A stretch of 60,898 bases of DNA. Origin: Desulfobacula sp. Lineage in GTDB: Bacteria > Desulfobacterota > Desulfobacteria > Desulfobacterales > Desulfobacteraceae. Shown in pieces: positions 10,283-19,306 of the stretch (positions within the stretch are counted from its first letter, which is position 1; each line of letters begins with the position of its first letter). A program made the position numbers and the translations under genes. The stretch lies in the NCBI GenBank assembly GCA_028280105.1, contig JANQML010000061.1, positions 1 through 60,898 on the forward strand, in the 5' to 3' direction. The notes beneath the pieces were generated by a model, which did no database searches, was not told the origin of the DNA, and saw only the letters and a list, made by a program, of their open reading frames with translations.

Positions 10283-11041
10283 ATGAATTCAAAGGAATTG
10301 ACCAACGTTCTGTCACTGGTTGCCGACGGCACCCTTAGCGTAGATGATGCAAAAAACCGGCTGAAACATTTTTCAGTGGAAAATATTGATTTTGCCCAGA
10401 TCGATCACCACCGTTCCTTGAGAAAGGGATTTCCCGAGGTCATTTTCGGCCAGGGAAAAACACCTGAGCAGATTACAGGTATCATGAAACAGATGGAATC
10501 CCGGGAAAATATTATTCTTGTTACCCGAATCCATAAAGAAAAAGCGGATAAAGTGCTGCCTGCCTTTCAAAACGCCGAGTATTTTGAGGATGCCCAATTA
10601 TTGTGGGTAAAAAAGAAAGATCCGAAGATCAGCGGGCATGGAAAAATTCTTGTCATCTCTGCCGGCACCTCAGACATCCCCATTGCCAGGGAGGCCTATT
10701 TAACGGCTCAGGCCATGGGAAATGATGTGGAAACCATCTTTGACGTGGGTGTGGCGGGTATTCACAGATTGTTTGCCCACAATGATAAAATTGCGGCAGC
10801 GGCTGTCATCATCGTCGTGGCCGGCATGGAAGGGGCGCTTCCCAGTGTCGTGGCAGGCATGGTCAAGGCACCGGTCATCGCGGTCCCCACCAGCATCGGA
10901 TACGGAACCGCCTTTGGCGGCATGACCGCCCTTCTGGGGATGCTCAACTCCTGCAGTTCCAACATTGCGGTGGTCAATATCGACAATGGGTTTGGTGCCG
11001 GATATATGGCATCATCCATTAATCATGTCTCTTTTTTTTAG
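10283..11041 (+). CDS. larB: LarB, nickel-pincer cofactor carboxylase/hydrolase
   Basis: A 252-residue PurE-like enzyme. LarB carboxylates and hydrolyses nicotinic acid adenine dinucleotide as the first step of the Ni-pincer cofactor used by lactate racemase LarA and related 2-hydroxyacid racemases and epimerases. The N-terminal family region includes DHHRSLRKGFPEVIFGQGKT; the PurE-like core has VISAGTSDIPIAREA, FDVGVAGIHRL, VAGMEGALPSVVAG and IGYGTAFGGMTALLGMLNSC. The partners larC, larE and larA are not in this window. It follows the actin-like gene closely. Assignment is strong; the physiological target racemase is unknown. Confidence 0.92.
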   Translation: MNSKELTNVLSLVADGTLSVDDAKNRLKHFSVENIDFAQIDHHRSLRKGFPEVIFGQGKTPEQITGIMKQMESRENIILVTRIHKEKADKVLPAFQNAEYFEDAQLLWVKKKDPKISGHGKILVISAGTSDIPIAREAYLTAQAMGNDVETIFDVGVAGIHRLFAHNDKIAAAAVIIVVAGMEGALPSVVAGMVKAPVIAVPTSIGYGTAFGGMTALLGMLNSCSSNIAVVNIDNGFGAGYMASSINHVSFF

Positions 11042-11104
11042 AGGCAAACGATACAACCATGGCCGGGCTTGCTGAAAGTTTAACATTCATTTAGATACGG
11101 GGAA

Positions 11105-12253
11105 CTAAAGCATCCGGCGAAGTTCCAGAGCCTCGGCATGCTTGGGGTCGGTTCTCAACACCTGATTCAGATATTCATCTGCCTGAAGCACTTTTCCGTT
11201 TTGAAAAAAGAGCTTTGCAATATTGAATTTTGCCTCGATATGCCCCCGGACATGGCGGTCAACCGTCATAAAATGTTTTAATGCCTTTTCCGTATCACCG
11301 GCATCCAGTGCCACCACGCCCGATTTATAGATCATGTCATAATTTGCCGGATTGTCTTTAATTGATTCCTCCAGCAGCCGTTGCGGGTAATCCAGCTCAT
11401 TGTAACCAAGGCAGAGATCAATGATCTGTTCTCTTCTCAGGTTGGATCGCTTTGCCCGCAATATAACCTTGGAAAAAATCTCGATGGCCAGTTGCCTGGA
11501 CTTCCCTTTTAACAATTTTTCAGCCAGTTCAATGGCCGGATCATTATAGCGGACGCTCAGGGACAGAATTTCAAGCATGATCCGGCCGGCCTTTTCAAGC
11601 TGGCCCACGTTTAAATAGTAGTCGGAAAGATGTGCCCGGGTAATCGTATCCTGGCGGTTCACAGAGGCGGCTTTAAGCAGACATTTTTCGGCAATGGCCG
11701 GTTTGTTTACTTTAAAATGGAGCAATCCCATAATCCGAATCAGCCGGGATGCATTGGGCTTGTAACGAAGCGCTTCCCGAATCTGTTCAATGGCACCTTC
11801 AACGTCACCCTGCTCTTCCAGGTTTCTCGCTCTGATCCGGCAGACGGTTGCCTCATCCGGCTGGTTGGCCCGTTCCACCACCGTCCCGATCTTTTCATCC
11901 AGGGAAGCCAGTGTCAAAGGCTTGAGCAGGTAGCCGTCGACCTCGCTTTCCGCCACCTCAGAAACGATATCCCTTTCAGACTCAGCCGTTACCATAATGA
12001 CGGGAATATCCCTTAGCTGCTTATCCTGCCGGATCTTTTCCAACGCCTCAAATCCTTTCATTACCGGCATATTCCAATCCATAATCACCAGATCACACCG
12101 GGTCTCCTTTAGGGCAGCCAGCGCATCCCTGCCGTTTTCAGCAAATTTCAGCCGCTTGCCGATATTTAAATTCTGAAGCATTTTCCGGATCGTCAGACGC
12201 ATACTTTTCATGTCATCAACAATCAGAATGGTCATTGTCTCTATTTTAATCAT
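11105..12253 (-). CDS. Response regulator with receiver domain and TPR repeats
   Basis: A 382-residue protein. An N-terminal CheY-like receiver (about 7-125) has the acidic pair DD, phosphoacceptor D59 in VIMDWNMP and the conserved Lys in LLKPLT. The rest (about 130-382) is helical with tetratricopeptide-like repeats (for example [19 protein letters not shown] and [15 protein letters not shown]), so the output is protein-protein contact rather than DNA binding. Its ATG overlaps the TGA of the upstream hybrid kinase (ATGA at 12250-12253), so the two are translationally coupled and very likely form one phosphorelay: kinase receiver to HPt to this D59. Target of the TPR part is unknown. Confidence 0.88.
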   Translation of the reverse strand: MIKIETMTILIVDDMKSMRLTIRKMLQNLNIGKRLKFAENGRDALAALKETRCDLVIMDWNMPVMKGFEALEKIRQDKQLRDIPVIMVTAESERDIVSEVAESEVDGYLLKPLTLASLDEKIGTVVERANQPDEATVCRIRARNLEEQGDVEGAIEQIREALRYKPNASRLIRIMGLLHFKVNKPAIAEKCLLKAASVNRQDTITRAHLSDYYLNVGQLEKAGRIMLEILSLSVRYNDPAIELAEKLLKGKSRQLAIEIFSKVILRAKRSNLRREQIIDLCLGYNELDYPQRLLEESIKDNPANYDMIYKSGVVALDAGDTEKALKHFMTVDRHVRGHIEAKFNIAKLFFQNGKVLQADEYLNQVLRTDPKHAEALELRRML

Positions 12254-14952
12254 AATTTGGCTTCGGTAACGAATCGCTCATACGCCGTTTGGATTTTTTC
12301 CAGCCGGGCTGCAAAATCTGTTGTTTGTCCGTTTTTTGCATCGGTTTCCAAATCATATGCCGCCTGTTTTAAAGCGTCTGCATTGACATTGGCAGCCGTC
12401 CCCTTGAGGGCATGGGCCCGGGACCGGACCATTTCCGTATCTGCAGTCATGACCCCCTGCCTGATACTGTTGATTAACGCCGGTCCTTCTTCGATAAACG
12501 TATCAATCACAAGCTTCATGAGGGAGCCATCTCCGCCGAATCGCTCGGATAACGTCTCCCTGTCAAAAACAGGCGGCACCTGTTCGTCCGGGCTGGCTTC
12601 AGGCCCCTTACCCGGCGGTTCTTCCGGGAGATCCTCCGATAAAAACGCAGAAGCGGCGGGATCCGGTCCCGTTGCCAGATCAAGTAACTCGTCAATGGAA
12701 ATGTCTTCTCCAGTGGATCGGTTTTCGCTGCCGGACAAATCCGCTTCACCGGACGGACTGTCATCAAACAATTCCTGCTGTATCGCTTGCCCCTTGCGGG
12801 GGGCTTCTTTACCCAAAATGGGTTGGGTCAGATTGGCACTGATTTTTTCAGTTAAGATATCCGGTTCAACCGGTTTGGAAATGAAATCATCCATCCCCGC
12901 ATCAAAACATTTTTTACGGTCACTCTCAAAAGCGTTTCCGGTCATGGCCACAATCGGGACCGGCCCTGTCTTTGACTCTTTTTCAAACGCCCTGATTTTA
13001 CGGGTGGCTTCAAATCCGTCCATGACAGGCATCTGGCAGTCCATGAGGATTAAATCAAAACCGGTCTGAATCTGTTTCTCAACCGCCTCTTTCCCGTTTC
13101 GCGCCTCATCTGTCTGATAGCCCAGTTTGCCGATCAGGGCTCTGGCCATAATTAAATTGCTTTCCATGTCTTCAACGATCAGAATGTTTCGCAGATGCTT
13201 TTTGTTTTCCAGGATACTGAATCGTGTAATGATGGGGCGATGGGGTGTCTCCCCGGTTGACGCGGAACACCCCAGAACGGCACAGATCGTATCAGCCAAA
13301 AGAGACCGCTCCACCGGCTTGCTTAAAAATGCGGAAAATCCGATTTCCTCAAACCGCCTGGCATCCCCTCTTTCCCCTACAGAAGTCAACAGGATCATCC
13401 GGGTCTGGGTATGAAAGTTTTCCTGGACGATCTTTTTTCCCAATGTACCGCAATAGGCATCAGACTCTTTTGCCTCCATGATCACCAGTTGGAAAGGGTC
13501 TTCGGCATCGCCGGCCCACCGGAGCATTTCAAGGGCTTCCGTCTCATCAAAGGCCTGTTCATAGGCCATTCCAAGCCGGTCAAGATTCTTTTCAAACCTT
13601 TTTCCCAGGGTCGCCCCGTCACTGATCACAAGGGTTTTGCACTTTCGGATGTCCACCTTTGCCGTATGGATCGCCGGTTCGGACTCTGTCTGCTTTTCAA
13701 GCGGCAGTGAAAACCAGAAAGTCGAACCGACCTGATCCGTACTTTCAGCCCCCATTCTGCCGTTCATTTTTTCCACGATCAGCTTTGATATGGTGAGCCC
13801 AAGCCCGGTTCCCCCGTATTTTTTAGTAATAGACAGATCCGCCTGGGTAAACGATTCAAACAGTCTTTCAACCTGTTCCTCTTTGATGCCGATTCCGGTA
13901 TCTTCGACACTAAAAAGCAGGACGGCTTTATCATCGTCTTCAGATTCCAGTGTGATCGACAGATCGATCTGACCGGATTCGGTAAATTTGACCGCATTTC
14001 CGGTCAGGTTCAGTATCACCTGGCGAATCCGTGCGATATCTCCTTTTAAAAGGCAGGGAACCGCCGGATCAATCGTATGATTGAAGATCAGTCCCTTCTG
14101 CCTGGCCTGAAGCTCGGGAAGAGAAACAATATCGTTGATCGCCAGTTCCAGATCAAATCCGCGGACATCAAACTCCAGCTTACCGGCTTCGATCTTGGAC
14201 AGATCCAGGATATCGTTGACAATAGAGAGCAATGCCCTGGCGCTGTTATAAACGATTCCGGCATACCTTCGTTGTTCTTCATCCAGTTCGGAATCCAAAA
14301 GGACATGCATCATACCGATAATTCCGTTCATGGGATTTCGGATCTCATGACTCATGTTGGCTAAAAATTCATCTTTGGCCTGAATCGCCTGTTTGGCCTC
14401 TGCTATAATTGCTGACGGGTCCTGTCCGGATTGCGCCCCTTGGTTTGCGGCAGCCTTTTGGGTCCGGCTGAAAAAAACGAGCATGCCCCCTGAAAAAGCA
14501 CCGAACATCACCAGCAGATGATAGAACCGGTACGGGCTGATGTTTACCGGAGAACTTGAAAGCAAGAACTTCAGATGATACCGCTGCCCCAGATAGTTAA
14601 TCAGGATCAGAACCAGTGCAATGCCCAGATAAATCAGTTTATCCCTGTTCCGGTCAAATCCGGATACAAAGAGCGGCGTAAAAAAAAGCATAAAGATACC
14701 GATGGAATACAGTCCGCCGGTCTTGTAGCACAAAACTGCCGTATAAAGGATGAAACAGATGTTAAATCCGTGACCGGCATGGTTAAAATTCTTTTTAATC
14801 AGGAAAAAGAAAAGATACCCGCAAACGGTCAGGGCCGTCAGGCAGAGAACAAATAATGCACCCGCCTGAAGCTGAATAAACAGGATGGCCTGGAATACGA
14901 GCAGTCCGGCAAAAAAGAGAATAAAAGCTTTTAGATCTTTAACGTCATGCAT
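12250..14952 (-). CDS. Membrane hybrid histidine kinase with pseudo-receiver, receiver and HPt
   Basis: A 900-residue sensor. About six membrane helices (8-162) have almost no periplasmic loop, so it probably senses within or near the membrane. The HisKA domain carries H202 in [10 protein letters not shown], followed by HATPase (N box about 317-322, DTGIGI 351-356, GGTGLGL 380-386). The first receiver (about 437-560) has Glu at the phosphoacceptor position (E493, VIMEAK) and is probably not phosphorylated normally. The second (about 588-705) is canonical with D638 in [11 protein letters not shown]. The HPt domain carries H847 in HALKGTAAN. The linker between them (about 720-790) is acidic and Pro/Ser rich. 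Partner: the overlapping REC-TPR gene. Confidence 0.92.
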   Translation of the reverse strand: MHDVKDLKAFILFFAGLLVFQAILFIQLQAGALFVLCLTALTVCGYLFFFLIKKNFNHAGHGFNICFILYTAVLCYKTGGLYSIGIFMLFFTPLFVSGFDRNRDKLIYLGIALVLILINYLGQRYHLKFLLSSSPVNISPYRFYHLLVMFGAFSGGMLVFFSRTQKAAANQGAQSGQDPSAIIAEAKQAIQAKDEFLANMSHEIRNPMNGIIGMMHVLLDSELDEEQRRYAGIVYNSARALLSIVNDILDLSKIEAGKLEFDVRGFDLELAINDIVSLPELQARQKGLIFNHTIDPAVPCLLKGDIARIRQVILNLTGNAVKFTESGQIDLSITLESEDDDKAVLLFSVEDTGIGIKEEQVERLFESFTQADLSITKKYGGTGLGLTISKLIVEKMNGRMGAESTDQVGSTFWFSLPLEKQTESEPAIHTAKVDIRKCKTLVISDGATLGKRFEKNLDRLGMAYEQAFDETEALEMLRWAGDAEDPFQLVIMEAKESDAYCGTLGKKIVQENFHTQTRMILLTSVGERGDARRFEEIGFSAFLSKPVERSLLADTICAVLGCSASTGETPHRPIITRFSILENKKHLRNILIVEDMESNLIMARALIGKLGYQTDEARNGKEAVEKQIQTGFDLILMDCQMPVMDGFEATRKIRAFEKESKTGPVPIVAMTGNAFESDRKKCFDAGMDDFISKPVEPDILTEKISANLTQPILGKEAPRKGQAIQQELFDDSPSGEADLSGSENRSTGEDISIDELLDLATGPDPAASAFLSEDLPEEPPGKGPEASPDEQVPPVFDRETLSERFGGDGSLMKLVIDTFIEEGPALINSIRQGVMTADTEMVRSRAHALKGTAANVNADALKQAAYDLETDAKNGQTTDFAARLEKIQTAYERFVTEAKL

Positions 14953-15133
14953 GACAGGTGGTTGTTGATTGTTGTGTTGAGGTTAACGCTTCTAAACCAT
15001 GATGCGATGACAAACTTAACGACAATGGTTATAAAATCCGGAAGCTGGATGACGGTGAAAGTATATGAAATTCCTACTATCCTTGTCAAATTTATTTTAA
15101 GTAAACTTTTTTTAATTAATCTTAATTTTCTGC

Positions 15134-15162
15134 TTGACTTTGTTTTTTTAATATATCATAAC
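15134..15162 (+). promoter_or_regulatory. Candidate promoter of the ilv-leu operon
   Basis: TTGACT (15134-15139), a 17-base spacer and CATAAC (15157-15162) would start transcription near 15169, only about 18 bases before the leader peptide ATG. A short leader of that kind is usual for attenuated amino-acid operons. Confidence 0.5.
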
Positions 15163-15186
15163 GCTTTAAAGAAAGCAGTTGAAATT

Positions 15187-15270
15187 ATGAATATCCATAC
15201 CATCAACATACTACTATCCCTTATTAGCGTGGAGGTCCTTATTGGCACCTCCGGACGAAAGGGCTCGTAG
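15187..15270 (+). CDS. Ile/Leu/Val-rich attenuation leader peptide of the ilv-leu operon
   Basis: A 27-codon frame, ATG to TAG. Eleven codons are branched-chain: five Ile, four Leu and two Val. Nine of the twelve residues in the core ILLSLISVEVLI (codons 8-19) are Ile, Leu or Val, and ATA and CTA codons are used there. It lies between a candidate promoter and the terminator in front of ilvD, exactly where a branched-chain leader peptide is expected. The tail GTSGRKGS resembles the polar tails of enterobacterial ilv leaders. No strong ribosome binding site is visible (only purine-rich AAAGAAAG upstream). It is the C-terminal part of a longer open frame from 14947 that I do not consider real. 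Function is inferred from composition and the hairpins. Confidence 0.8.
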   Translation: MNIHTINILLSLISVEVLIGTSGRKGS

Positions 15271-15311
15271 TGGCATAAACTTAAATTAACTTTAAAAGCC
15301 GTTATCAGCCC
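15231..15311 (+). promoter_or_regulatory. Pause hairpin and antiterminator of the ilv attenuator
   Basis: GGAGGT (15231-15236) can pair with ACCTCC (15247-15252) as an early hairpin inside the leader frame. GGGCTCGTAGTGGC (15261-15274) can pair with GCCGTTATCAGCCC (15298-15311): 13 of 14 positions pair (three G-U, one C-C mismatch). The latter segment is the whole 5' arm of the terminator, so the two structures exclude each other. The leader stop codon (15268-15270) lies inside the antiterminator strand, so a ribosome finishing the peptide would block antitermination, while one stalled in the Ile/Leu/Val codons would leave it free. Confidence 0.75.
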
Positions 15312-15336
15312 GAACAGGGCAGATAACGGCTTTTTT
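15294..15336 (+). terminator. Attenuator terminator upstream of ilvD
   Basis: GCCGTTATC (15298-15306) pairs perfectly with GATAACGGC (15322-15330). The helix continues with GCCC/GGGC (15308-15311 with 15317-15320) after one A-A mismatch, closing a five-base loop. It extends at the base by AAAA/TTTT and ends in a T tract to 15336. It sits only 27 bases before the ilvD start codon, so it must act as an attenuator rather than an end-of-operon terminator. Confidence 0.92.
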
Positions 15337-15362
15337 AGTTTAAAGGGAGTGAGGAAAAAATC

Positions 15363-17039
15363 ATGAGAAGCCATATTGCAACCAAAGGAATCGCAAGAGC
15401 CCCCCACAGAAGCCTGTTAAAAGCCATGGGATATACGGACAAAGAGATCCGCCAACCCCTTATCGGTATTGCCAATTCAGCCAATGAGCTGATTCCCGGA
15501 CACATGCACCTGGACAATATTGTCAAAGCGGTCAAGGCAGGTATCAGCATGGCCGGTGGAACGCCCATGGAGTTTTCTACCATCGGTATTTGCGACGGTA
15601 TTGCAATGAACCATAAAGGCATGCACTATTCACTGGCCTCCCGGGAGCTGATCGCCGACTCCATCGAGGTAACGGCAACCGCCCACCCCTTTGACGCCAT
15701 AGTCATGGTCCCCAACTGCGATAAAATCGTCCCCGGCATGCTCATGGCTGCGGCACGGATGAATATTCCCGCCATCTTTATTTCCGGCGGTCCCATGCTG
15801 GCCGGTATCCATCCGGAGAATAAAGAAAAAAAAATCGATCTGGTATCTGTATTTGAAGCCGTGGGGGCGGTGCAGTCCGGAAAGATGACCGAGAATCAAT
15901 TATTAAACATTGAAAACAGTGCCTGCCCGACCTGCGGCTCCTGTGCCGGAATGTTCACGGCCAACTCCATGAACTGTCTCACCGAAGCCATCGGTCTGGC
16001 CCTTCCGGGCAACGGCACCATTCCCGAACCCATGTCCGAAAGAATCCGGCTGGCCAAAGAGACCGGTATCCAGATCATGGAACTGCTGAAACAGGACATC
16101 ACACCGGATAAGATATTGACCAAAGAGGCTTTTTTAAATTCACTGGCCGTGGACATGGCCCTGGGCTGTTCCACCAATACCGTCCTCCATTTAAAAGCAT
16201 TTGCCAAAGAGGCGGGCCAGGACATCCCCCTAGAACTGATCAACGAGGTCAGCAAAAAAACCCCGCACCTTTGCGCACTCAGCCCCGGCGGACCGGATCA
16301 TATTCAGGATCTGAACGTTGCAGGGGGAATCCCGGCGGTGATGAAGGAGCTTGCCGACCATGACATGCTCTACACGGATTGTCTGACCGCCACCGGAAAA
16401 ACACTGGGCCAAAATCTTGAAACAGTGGTTAAAAAAGACCAGCAGGTCATCCGCCCCATTGAAAACCCCTACCATAAGGAAGGCGGCCTGGCCGTGCTGT
16501 TCGGTAACCTTGCCGAAGAAGGCTGCGTGGTGAAGCAATCCGCAGTTCTGGATGAAATGCTCCGGCACGAGGGCCCGGCAAGGGTTTTCAATTCCGAAGA
16601 AGCGGCAACAGAAGCCATTATGGGCAATAAGATAAACAAAGGGGATGTCATCGTCATCCGGTATGAGGGCCCGGCAGGCGGCCCCGGGATGCGTGAAATG
16701 CTGACCCCCACATCTGCCATTGCCGGCATGAAACTGGACGGGTCCTGTGCCCTGATCACCGACGGCCGGTTTTCCGGCGGAACCAAAGGGGCCTCCATCG
16801 GCCACATATCACCGGAAGCCACCCAAGGCGGACTGATTGCCGTGATTGAAGAGAATGACCGGATCAAAATCGATATCCCTGCCAAATCCATTGAACTCCT
16901 GGTGGACCAGGCAGAGATTGAAAAACGGTTCGCCCACTGGAAAAAACCGGAACCTAAAATTAAAACCGGATACATGGCCCGGTATGCTGAAATGGTTACA
17001 TCGGCAGGAAACGGTGCTGTATTTAAAGATATTGAATAG
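15363..17039 (+). CDS. ilvD: Dihydroxy-acid dehydratase
   Basis: A 558-residue Fe-S dehydratase that makes the 2-oxo acids of the valine and isoleucine pathways from the dihydroxy acids. Cluster cysteines are visible in [21 protein letters not shown] and [16 protein letters not shown], with the C-terminal GGPGMREM and [10 protein letters not shown] motifs. Length is normal for the bacterial enzyme. GGGAGTGAGG precedes the ATG. It is the first structural gene of ilvD-ilvB-ilvN-cimA-leuA and lies behind the attenuator. Confidence 0.97.
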   Translation: MRSHIATKGIARAPHRSLLKAMGYTDKEIRQPLIGIANSANELIPGHMHLDNIVKAVKAGISMAGGTPMEFSTIGICDGIAMNHKGMHYSLASRELIADSIEVTATAHPFDAIVMVPNCDKIVPGMLMAAARMNIPAIFISGGPMLAGIHPENKEKKIDLVSVFEAVGAVQSGKMTENQLLNIENSACPTCGSCAGMFTANSMNCLTEAIGLALPGNGTIPEPMSERIRLAKETGIQIMELLKQDITPDKILTKEAFLNSLAVDMALGCSTNTVLHLKAFAKEAGQDIPLELINEVSKKTPHLCALSPGGPDHIQDLNVAGGIPAVMKELADHDMLYTDCLTATGKTLGQNLETVVKKDQQVIRPIENPYHKEGGLAVLFGNLAEEGCVVKQSAVLDEMLRHEGPARVFNSEEAATEAIMGNKINKGDVIVIRYEGPAGGPGMREMLTPTSAIAGMKLDGSCALITDGRFSGGTKGASIGHISPEATQGGLIAVIEENDRIKIDIPAKSIELLVDQAEIEKRFAHWKKPEPKIKTGYMARYAEMVTSAGNGAVFKDIE

Positions 17040-17048
17040 GAGATAAAA

Positions 17049-18740
17049 ATGAAACTGAACGGTTCACAGATTCTGATTAAAATGATCAAAGAAGAGGGGA
17101 TTGATACCATCTTCGGCTACCCTGGCGGTGCCGTAATCGATATTTATGATGCCCTTGCCAAGCAAAATGACCTCAAACATATTCTCGTGCGCCACGAACA
17201 GGGTGCGGTCCATGCGGCAGATGCCTATGCCCGCGCCAACAAATCCGTGGGTGTGGCCCTGGTAACGTCGGGTCCCGGAGCAACCAATACGGTAACCGGA
17301 ATCGCCTCTGCCCATTCAGACTCCATCCCGGTGGTGGTGTTCACCGGCCAGGTTCCCACCGGTCTGATCGGCAATGATGCATTTCAGGAGGTGGATATTG
17401 TCGGTATCACCCGTCCCTGCACCAAGCACAACTACCTTGTTAAATCCGTTGACCAGTTGGGACCGGTCATCAAAGAGGCCTTTCACCTGGCCCGGACCGG
17501 ACGACCCGGGCCGGTTCTGGTCGATCTGCCAAAGGATATTGTCCAGACCGTCATTGATTTCAAGGAACCGGAAGAGATCTCTTTGCGATCCTATAAACCG
17601 AATTATAAACCCAATAAAAAAATGCTCAAAAAAGTCGTTGATATGATCGATGATGCCAAAAAGCCGCTCATTTTTGCCGGCGGCGGGGTAATCCTTTCCG
17701 AGGCATCCGAAGAGCTGACCCGGCTGGCCAGAATCACAAACATACCGGTCACCGGATCATTGATGGGGCTGGGCGCGTTTCCGGGCTCCGATCCCCTTTG
17801 GCTGGGAATGCTCGGCATGCACGGGACCTACCGGGCCAATATGAGTGTGGATGCCTGTGACCTGATGGTGGCCGTGGGTGTCCGGTTCGATGACAGGGTA
17901 ACCGGAAATATAGAAAAATTCGCCCCCCATGCAAAAATTGTTCAGATCGATATTGATCCGACATCCATCCATAAAAATATTGAAGTCCAGTGCCCCATTG
18001 TCGGAGACTGCAAAACCGCACTTTCCGGAATTGTCGAACTTCTGGAAACCAAAGACCAGGATGTTTTTAAGGAAAAACATGAGCCGTGGCTTCACCAGAT
18101 TCAGGAATGGAAGAGTACCACACCGTTGAAATATGAACTGGACGACGAGATCATTAAACCCCAGTATGTGGTTGAGCAGCTCTATGAGATATCCAAGGGA
18201 GAGGCCATCATCACCACCGAAGTGGGGCAGAACCAGATGTGGGCGGCCCAGTATTATCATTTTGATAAACCCAACCACTTTATTACGTCGGGGGGACTGG
18301 GTGTAATGGGATTTGGCCTGCCCGCAGCCATTGGGGCCAAGGCGGCCTGTCCGGATAAACTGGTTGTGGACATTGCCGGGGACGGTTCAATCCAGATGAA
18401 CATCCAGGAACTGATGACCGCCATTGAATCCGAAATCGACGTCAAGATCGTTATTTTGAACAACCAGTACCTGGGCATGGTTCGCCAGTGGCAGGAACTG
18501 TTTTACGAACGGACCTATTCATCCACCAACATGGAAAATTCCCCTGATTTTGTCAAACTTGCCGGCGCATACGGGGCAACCGGCCTCAGATGTACAGACC
18601 CCAAGGAAGTGACTTCGGTTCTGACAGAAGGTCTGAATACAAAAGGAACGGTTATCATGGAATTTATCGTGGAAAGGGAAGAGTCGGTCTACCCCATGGT
18701 CCCGGCCGGCGGTGCATTAACAGATATGCTCCTGGTTTAA
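17049..18740 (+). CDS. ilvB: Acetolactate synthase large subunit
   Basis: A 563-residue thiamine-diphosphate enzyme, the catalytic subunit of acetohydroxyacid synthase. The catalytic Glu lies in VRHEQGAVHAAD near residue 50. The central FAD/domain-2 part starts near 190, and the ThDP/Mg motif GDGSIQMNIQEL...NNQYLGMV is in the C-terminal third. It ends with a normal VPAGGALTDML tail. The gene begins nine bases after ilvD and is followed by its regulatory subunit, so feedback inhibition by valine through IlvN is expected. Confidence 0.97.
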   Translation: MKLNGSQILIKMIKEEGIDTIFGYPGGAVIDIYDALAKQNDLKHILVRHEQGAVHAADAYARANKSVGVALVTSGPGATNTVTGIASAHSDSIPVVVFTGQVPTGLIGNDAFQEVDIVGITRPCTKHNYLVKSVDQLGPVIKEAFHLARTGRPGPVLVDLPKDIVQTVIDFKEPEEISLRSYKPNYKPNKKMLKKVVDMIDDAKKPLIFAGGGVILSEASEELTRLARITNIPVTGSLMGLGAFPGSDPLWLGMLGMHGTYRANMSVDACDLMVAVGVRFDDRVTGNIEKFAPHAKIVQIDIDPTSIHKNIEVQCPIVGDCKTALSGIVELLETKDQDVFKEKHEPWLHQIQEWKSTTPLKYELDDEIIKPQYVVEQLYEISKGEAIITTEVGQNQMWAAQYYHFDKPNHFITSGGLGVMGFGLPAAIGAKAACPDKLVVDIAGDGSIQMNIQELMTAIESEIDVKIVILNNQYLGMVRQWQELFYERTYSSTNMENSPDFVKLAGAYGATGLRCTDPKEVTSVLTEGLNTKGTVIMEFIVEREESVYPMVPAGGALTDMLLV

Positions 18741-18767
18741 TACCTGATTTGAAAAAGGATGTATGAC

Positions 18768-19277
18768 ATGAAAACTCAAGATTATATACTTTCCATCCTT
18801 GTGGATGATGAACCCGGTGTCCTGTCCCGTATCGCCGGATTGTTTTCCGGGCGGGGCTTTAATATTAATTCGTTAAGCGTTGCCAGTACGGCAGAACCGG
18901 ATGTCTCACGGATCACCATGGTCACCTGCTGCGATGACCAGATCATCGAGCAGATCAAAAAACAGCTTCACAAACTGATCAATGTCATTACGGTAACCGA
19001 CTTGACGGAGAAAAAATATGTGCAGCGCCAGCTGGCACTGATCAAGGTCAATGCCCGGTCTGAAAAGAAAGCGGAAATCCTGCGCATCGTCGATATTTTC
19101 AGGTGCAGAATCGTGGATGTGGGCCAAAGCCACTACATTATCGAGGTATCCGGGGATGCTGATAAACACAATGCCATTGTCGATCTGCTCCAGCCCATGG
19201 GCATCATTGAAATTGCATCCACCGGAGCCATAGCCCTGGCCCGTGATAACGGAAAAGCAAAATCCAATAAAAAATAA
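18768..19277 (+). CDS. ilvN: Acetolactate synthase small (regulatory) subunit
   Basis: A 169-residue ACT-domain protein that binds branched-chain amino acids and controls IlvB. The first ACT domain has LVDDEPGVLSRIAGLFSGRGFNINSLSV, given here as VDDEPGVLSRIAGLF plus RGFNINSL; the second domain covers about 75-160. I choose ATG 18768 because AAAGGA (18753-18758) then has a nine-base spacer; the ATG at 18759 directly abuts that site. It sits between ilvB and cimA. IlvC, the enzyme usually next, is not here. Confidence 0.95.
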   Translation: MKTQDYILSILVDDEPGVLSRIAGLFSGRGFNINSLSVASTAEPDVSRITMVTCCDDQIIEQIKKQLHKLINVITVTDLTEKKYVQRQLALIKVNARSEKKAEILRIVDIFRCRIVDVGQSHYIIEVSGDADKHNAIVDLLQPMGIIEIASTGAIALARDNGKAKSNKK

Positions 19278-19306
19278 TCAATTCCTTTTTAATGAAGGAT
19301 ACATAA

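Noticed and set aside
14947..15270. 107-codon open frame upstream of ilvD
   Set aside because: Its first 80 codons are AT-driven and overlap the promoter; only the last 27 codons from ATG 15187 make sense as a leader peptide.
16230..17110. Long minus-strand frames under ilvD (191 and 213 codons)
   Set aside because: They are antisense shadows of a well-conserved gene and match no family.
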